From contig BPIE01000001.1 of NCBI GenBank assembly GCA_026003935.1, positions 1,054,001-1,118,000 on the forward strand: a stretch of DNA of 64,000 nt, written 5' to 3'. Made by a program: the position numbers and the translations under genes. Positions 60,140-64,000 of this stretch are shown here, piece after piece. Position 1 is the stretch's first letter; each line of letters begins with the position of its first letter. The notes beneath the pieces are model-generated. The model saw only the letters and a list, made by a program, of their open reading frames with translations, searched no databases and was not told the origin of the DNA. The DNA comes from Tepidiforma sp. (GTDB lineage Bacteria; Chloroflexota; Dehalococcoidia; Tepidiformales; Tepidiformaceae).

Positions 60140-61188
60140 GGCTGCTCCTGGGGCTCGAAGAGGGCGGCGACGGCGTTTGCGGTGGCGGGGTCGAGGGCGC
60201 GGAGGCGCTCGGAAGGCTCGTGGAGGATGTGCGCGACGAGGCTGCGGGTGATCGTCTCGAGGACGTGGCGCGGGATTTCGGGGTGGCGGCGGGCGATGCG
60301 TTCGAGGTCGGCGCGGCGGCGCAGTTCGATGGCGCGGCGGAAGCGGCCGACGGGGGAGGCGGCATCTTCGGCCCAGTGGGCGAGAACCCGCTCGACCTCG
60401 GCCTCGAGGTCAGCAAAGAGGGCGGCGCGGCCCTCGAATCCGGCGAGGCCGCGGAGGTCGGCGAGGGTGGTCACGCGCGGGTCTTCGGGGTCGGTCCTGC
60501 GGGGCGTCGAGAGGTCGAGCACGGCGGCTGCGGGGATTTCGGGCGGGGCGAGGACGGGCGCGTCGCCGCCGAGGGCGACGACGGCGAGGTCGTGGCGCCG
60601 CAGGCAGCGGAGGGCAGGGAGGGGGTGCCAGGCATCGGTCCGTTCGGGCTGCCATGCGGGGCAGGAGCGGGAGACGAGGGTGATGGGCGCGGCGCCGAGG
60701 GCGCGCCCGGTGCGGGCAACGGCCGCGGCGGTTGGCCCGGAGCCAAGAACGAGGAGGGAGCCGGGCCGGGGCAGCCGATGGAGGGCGAGGCGGAGGAGGG
60801 AGCCGGCATCGGCGTCGCGGGGGTGGCGCTTGCGGTAGGCGCGGGCGGCGGCGATGGCGCGATGGAGGATGGCGGCGAGGGGCGGCGGGGCATCGTCGGC
60901 GGCGCGCCGGACCTGGCCGAGGATTTCGTGCTCGCCGAGCGCGATGGAGTGGAGCCCGGCGGCGAGCGCGGCGAGGTAGGAGAAGGCGGCGCGGCCCTGC
61001 CGCTGGCGGGAGCAGTCGAGGGGGCAGGGTGCGAGGGCGACAGCTTCGATGCGCTGGCAGGTGACGACGAGGGCGGCGTCGTGGGCGGATGCCTCGCGCC
61101 AGGCTTCGTCGAACGCGCCGGCGGCGCAGGAGGCGGTCTCCCAGGAGCAGACGACCAAACGGTCCAAATCTTTCAAATGATCGACCAT
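60136..61188 (-). CDS. hemA: Glutamyl-tRNA reductase
   Basis: VVCSWETASCAAGAFDEA; RIEAVALAPC; ALGEHEILGQVRRA; GPTAAAVARTGRALGA. Confidence 0.9.
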   Translation of the reverse strand: MVDHLKDLDRLVVCSWETASCAAGAFDEAWREASAHDAALVVTCQRIEAVALAPCPLDCSRQRQGRAAFSYLAALAAGLHSIALGEHEILGQVRRAADDAPPPLAAILHRAIAAARAYRKRHPRDADAGSLLRLALHRLPRPGSLLVLGSGPTAAAVARTGRALGAAPITLVSRSCPAWQPERTDAWHPLPALRCLRRHDLAVVALGGDAPVLAPPEIPAAAVLDLSTPRRTDPEDPRVTTLADLRGLAGFEGRAALFADLEAEVERVLAHWAEDAASPVGRFRRAIELRRRADLERIARRHPEIPRHVLETITRSLVAHILHEPSERLRALDPATANAVAALFEPQEQP

Positions 61189-61191
61189 CAG

Positions 61192-61227
61192 GAAGATCTA
61201 CGAAGATTTCGAGCTTTGTGATCTTCG
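61192..61227. promoter_or_regulatory. GAAGAT direct/inverted repeat cluster in the hemA upstream region
   Basis: GAAGAT (61192), GAAGAT (61202), inverted ATCTTC (61221); 7-bp arms CGAAGAT/ATCTTCG. Confidence 0.45.
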
Positions 61228-61277
61228 CTGCGAGACCGCTTCGGTGCAAGGGGCGGGCGCGTATACTTTCCGGTTCG

Positions 61278-62360
61278 ATGACGAACGAAACGATGAACGA
61301 TGTACCTGCGGGGATCCGCTATGAGGCGGTGTCCCGGTTTTTTGCGGAGCATGTGCCGGGGGGCGATGTGCCGCTGCGGTTCACGCTCATCAGCGGGGGG
61401 CGTTCGAACCTGACGTACCGGGTGGAGGGCGGCGGGCGGACGTGGGTGCTGCGGCGGCCGCCGCTGGGGCATGTGCTCCCGACGGCGCACGACATGACGC
61501 GGGAGTTCCGAGTGCTGCAGGGGATGCAGCGTGCGGGGTTCCCGGCGCCGCCGCCGATCGCGCTCTGCGAGGACCCCTCGGTGAACGACTACCCGTTCTA
61601 CGTGATGGAGTACCGGGAGGGTGTCATCATCGCGGACCGCCTGCCGGAGGGGTACGCGGAGACGGAGGAGCGGCGGCGGGCGATTGGGCGTGCGCTGATC
61701 GAGACGCTGGTGCAGCTGCACGCGATCGATTACGAGGCGGTGGGGCTGGGCGACTTTGGGCGGCCCGAAGGGTATCTCGAACGGCAGGTGCGGCGCTGGA
61801 GCGAGCAGTGGGCGCGGTCGGAGACGCGGCCGCTGCCGGCCATCAATGAGCTGATCCGGCGGCTGCGGGCGAGCATGCCGGTTTCGCCGAAGCCGACCAT
61901 CGTGCATGGCGACTACCGGCTCGGCAACATGATGCTCGACCGGGACGACCCCGGGCGGGTGGTGGCGGTGCTCGACTGGGAGATGGCGACGCTGGGGGAC
62001 CCCCTGACGGACGTGGGCTATACGCTGGGGTACTGGGGGCAGGTGGGGGATTCGGAGGAGTATCTCGCGGCGCGGGCGGCCTCGGCGGTGACGGCGAAAC
62101 CGGGGTTCCACACGCGGCAGGAGCTCATCGAGCTGTATGCGCGGCTGAGCGGCCGGGATGTCTCGGCCATCGAGTGGTACGAGATTTTTGCGGCCTACAA
62201 GCTGGCCGTGATCGTGGAGGGCATCCACGCGCGCTATCTCAAGGGGGAGACCGTCGGCGAGGGGTTCGAGGGGATGGGGAAGCGGGCGGAGATGCTGGTG
62301 GAAGAGGCGCTGGCGATGGCGGACCGTGCCGCGGACCCGCGGCTGCGGGGCGAGGCCTGA
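61278..62360 (+). CDS. Phosphotransferase (APH/ACAD10-like) family protein
   Basis: ISGGRSNLTYRV; IVHGDYRLGNMMLDRDDPGRVVAVLDWEMATLGDPLTDVGY; TATACT -10-like at 61262. Confidence 0.92.
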   Translation: MTNETMNDVPAGIRYEAVSRFFAEHVPGGDVPLRFTLISGGRSNLTYRVEGGGRTWVLRRPPLGHVLPTAHDMTREFRVLQGMQRAGFPAPPPIALCEDPSVNDYPFYVMEYREGVIIADRLPEGYAETEERRRAIGRALIETLVQLHAIDYEAVGLGDFGRPEGYLERQVRRWSEQWARSETRPLPAINELIRRLRASMPVSPKPTIVHGDYRLGNMMLDRDDPGRVVAVLDWEMATLGDPLTDVGYTLGYWGQVGDSEEYLAARAASAVTAKPGFHTRQELIELYARLSGRDVSAIEWYEIFAAYKLAVIVEGIHARYLKGETVGEGFEGMGKRAEMLVEEALAMADRAADPRLRGEA

Positions 62361-62425
62361 GGCCGGTGGCGGGGGCGCTGCGGCGGGAGTAGAGTGCGCC
62401 CCAAACGCGGCGAGGTGGGCCTGCC

Positions 62426-63566
62426 ATGGAGTTCCGGTTTTCGCCGGAGGACGAGGCGTTCCGGCAGGAGGTTCGCGCGTTCATCCGGGAGGAGTGGCCG
62501 AAGGCGCGTGAGGGCGCGTCGTTTACGAAGAAACTGGCGGCGAAGGGCTGGCTGACGATGTCGTGGCCGCCGGAATACGGCGGGCAGGGGGCGCCGCACA
62601 TGCGCCAGCTCGTGTACAACGAGGAGATGGCGTACCACCGCGCGCCGGGCCAGACGATGGGCGCGGACCGGGTGGGGCCGACGCTCATCCTGTTCGGGAC
62701 GGAGGAGCAGAAGGCGCGCTTTTTGCCGGCCATCGTGCGGGACGAGATTACGTGGTGCCAGGGCTTCAGCGAGCCCGGCTCGGGCTCGGACCTCGCCTCG
62801 CTGCAGACGCGGGCGGTGCGCGACGGCGATAGCTGGGTGATCAACGGGCAGAAAATCTGGACTTCGAATGCACAGCGGGCCGATTACATGATCCTGCTGG
62901 CGCGGACGGACCCGGACGCGCCGAAGCACCGGGGCATCACGTACTTTCTTGTCGACATGAAGCTGCCGGGTATCACGGTGCGGCCGCTGGTGCAGATGAC
63001 GGGGCAGGCGGGGTTCAACGAGGTCTTTTTCGACGACGTGCGGGTGCCGGCTGACATGGTGGTGGGGGAGGTGAACCGGGGCTGGTATGTCTCGACGGCA
63101 ACACTGGACTTCGAGCGGTCGGGCATCGGGCGGGTCATTGGGGGGCTGCGCACCTTCGAGGAGGTCGTCGCGTACGCGAAGTCGACGCCCGCCCGCGATG
63201 GGCGAGAGCGGCACGCTCTACGGCCAGCCGGGGGTGCGGGAGGCGCTGGCGGACATCGCCATCGGGTTTGCGGTGGGGCGGCTGATGTCGTACCGGGTGG
63301 CGTGGATGCAGAGCCGCGGGCTGGTGCCGAACTATGAAGCTTCGATGGCGAAGACGTTTGGCACGGAGCTGCACCAGCGGATGGCGCGGACGGCCTATAC
63401 GGCGCTTGGCCTGCGCGGGCAGGTGATGGAGGGGCAGTGGGCGCCGCTTGGAGGGCAGGTGCCGATGGCCGTGCTGCAGAGCGTGTCGCTGACGATTGCG
63501 GCGGGCACGTCGGAGATCAACCGGAATATCATCGCGACGCGCGGCCTTGGACTGCCGCGCGGCTAG
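62426..63566 (+). pseudogene. Acyl-CoA dehydrogenase, apparently frameshifted
   Basis: Frame 1 MEFRFSPEDEAFRQEVRAF...GLRTFEEVVAYAKSTPA continues in another frame as MGESGTLYGQPGVREALADIAIGFAVGRLMSYRVAWMQS...AGTSEINRNIIATRGLGLPRG; switch at 63186-63197. Confidence 0.85.
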
Positions 63567-63592
63567 ACGGAACCGGGGGCAGACTGCGAAGC

Positions 63593-64000
63593 ATGGACGA
63601 CATCCGCGGGGTGTTCGAAGGCGTCCGGGTGCTCGACCTGAGCGAGTATATCGCGGGGCCGCTGGCGGGGGAGATGCTTGCGGACCTCGGGGCGGACGTG
63701 ATCAAGGTGGAGCCCCCGCTCGGGGACTTCTGGCGGCACACGGCGCCGGTGGCGCCGGGCGAGAGCCGCGGCTTCATGGGCGTCAACAAAGGGAAGCGCA
63801 GCATTTCGATCGACCTGAAGCGGGACGAGGGGCGGGAGCTGTTCCACCGGCTGGCGAAGACGGCGGACATCCTGCTGGCGAACTACCGGCCGGGGGTGGC
63901 AGAGCGGCTGGGGGTGGACTACGCGACGCTTTCGGCCATCAATCCGCGGCTGATCTACTGCCAGAACACCGCCTTCGGGAGCGCGGGGCCGTACCGGGAC
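63593..64000 (+). CDS. CaiB/BaiF-family (class III) CoA-transferase, truncated by the window end
   Basis: VRVLDLSEYIAGPLAGEMLADLGADVIKVEPP; SIDLKRDEGRELFHRLAKTADILLANYRPG. Confidence 0.93.
   Translation, partial: MDDIRGVFEGVRVLDLSEYIAGPLAGEMLADLGADVIKVEPPLGDFWRHTAPVAPGESRGFMGVNKGKRSISIDLKRDEGRELFHRLAKTADILLANYRPGVAERLGVDYATLSAINPRLIYCQNTAFGSAGPYRD

Noticed and set aside
1-64000. CRISPR arrays, IS elements, prophage, rRNA
   Set aside because: No regularly spaced repeat array, transposase, integrase, phage structural or rRNA-like sequence was recognised

Overview
This 64 kb window is GC-rich and gene-dense. By protein resemblance it looks like a chromosomal segment of an aerobic Chloroflexota-type bacterium; that taxonomy is inference only. 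I found no phage, transposon, CRISPR array or rRNA operon. Main blocks: (i) P-type ATPase, a frameshifted universal stress protein and an APC permease (0-6 kb); (ii) a 1617-aa soluble hybrid histidine kinase with about nine PAS repeats, followed by ruvB (6-12 kb); (iii) a heme-uptake cassette (ABM monooxygenase, hmuTUV-like) with a perfect dyad in the divergent promoter region (12-15.6 kb); (iv) SPFH, MFS, SDR and NfeD/ClpP-class protease genes (15.6-19.9 kb); (v) a Wzm/Wzt polysaccharide exporter with an acyltransferase and a GT2 (19.9-23.2 kb); (vi) DUF503, PIG-L deacetylase, SDRs and two APH-type kinases (23-28 kb); (vii) a PhoRB-like two-component system divergent from pstSCAB-phoU, with an 11-bp-phased direct repeat upstream of pstS, then tRNA-His (28-35.6 kb); (viii) mgtE, photolyase, CoA-transferases and a DUF4097/DUF2089 pair under an AT-rich palindromic promoter (36-47 kb); (ix) a ten-gene, mostly ATGA-overlapping tetrapyrrole operon (hemA, fused AhbA/B-like siroheme decarboxylase, aldo/keto reductase, HemQ/Cld-like, cobA-hemD fusion, precorrin-2 dehydrogenase, double CbiX-DR2241-like, hemL, hemC, FDOR-like; 51-61 kb). 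Block (ix) suggests a siroheme-dependent heme route that ends with a HemQ-type enzyme, and it is the most interesting system here; (x) APH, a frameshifted acyl-CoA dehydrogenase and a CaiB-type CoA-transferase (61-64 kb). Calls come from reading translations and motifs by eye; no database search was run.
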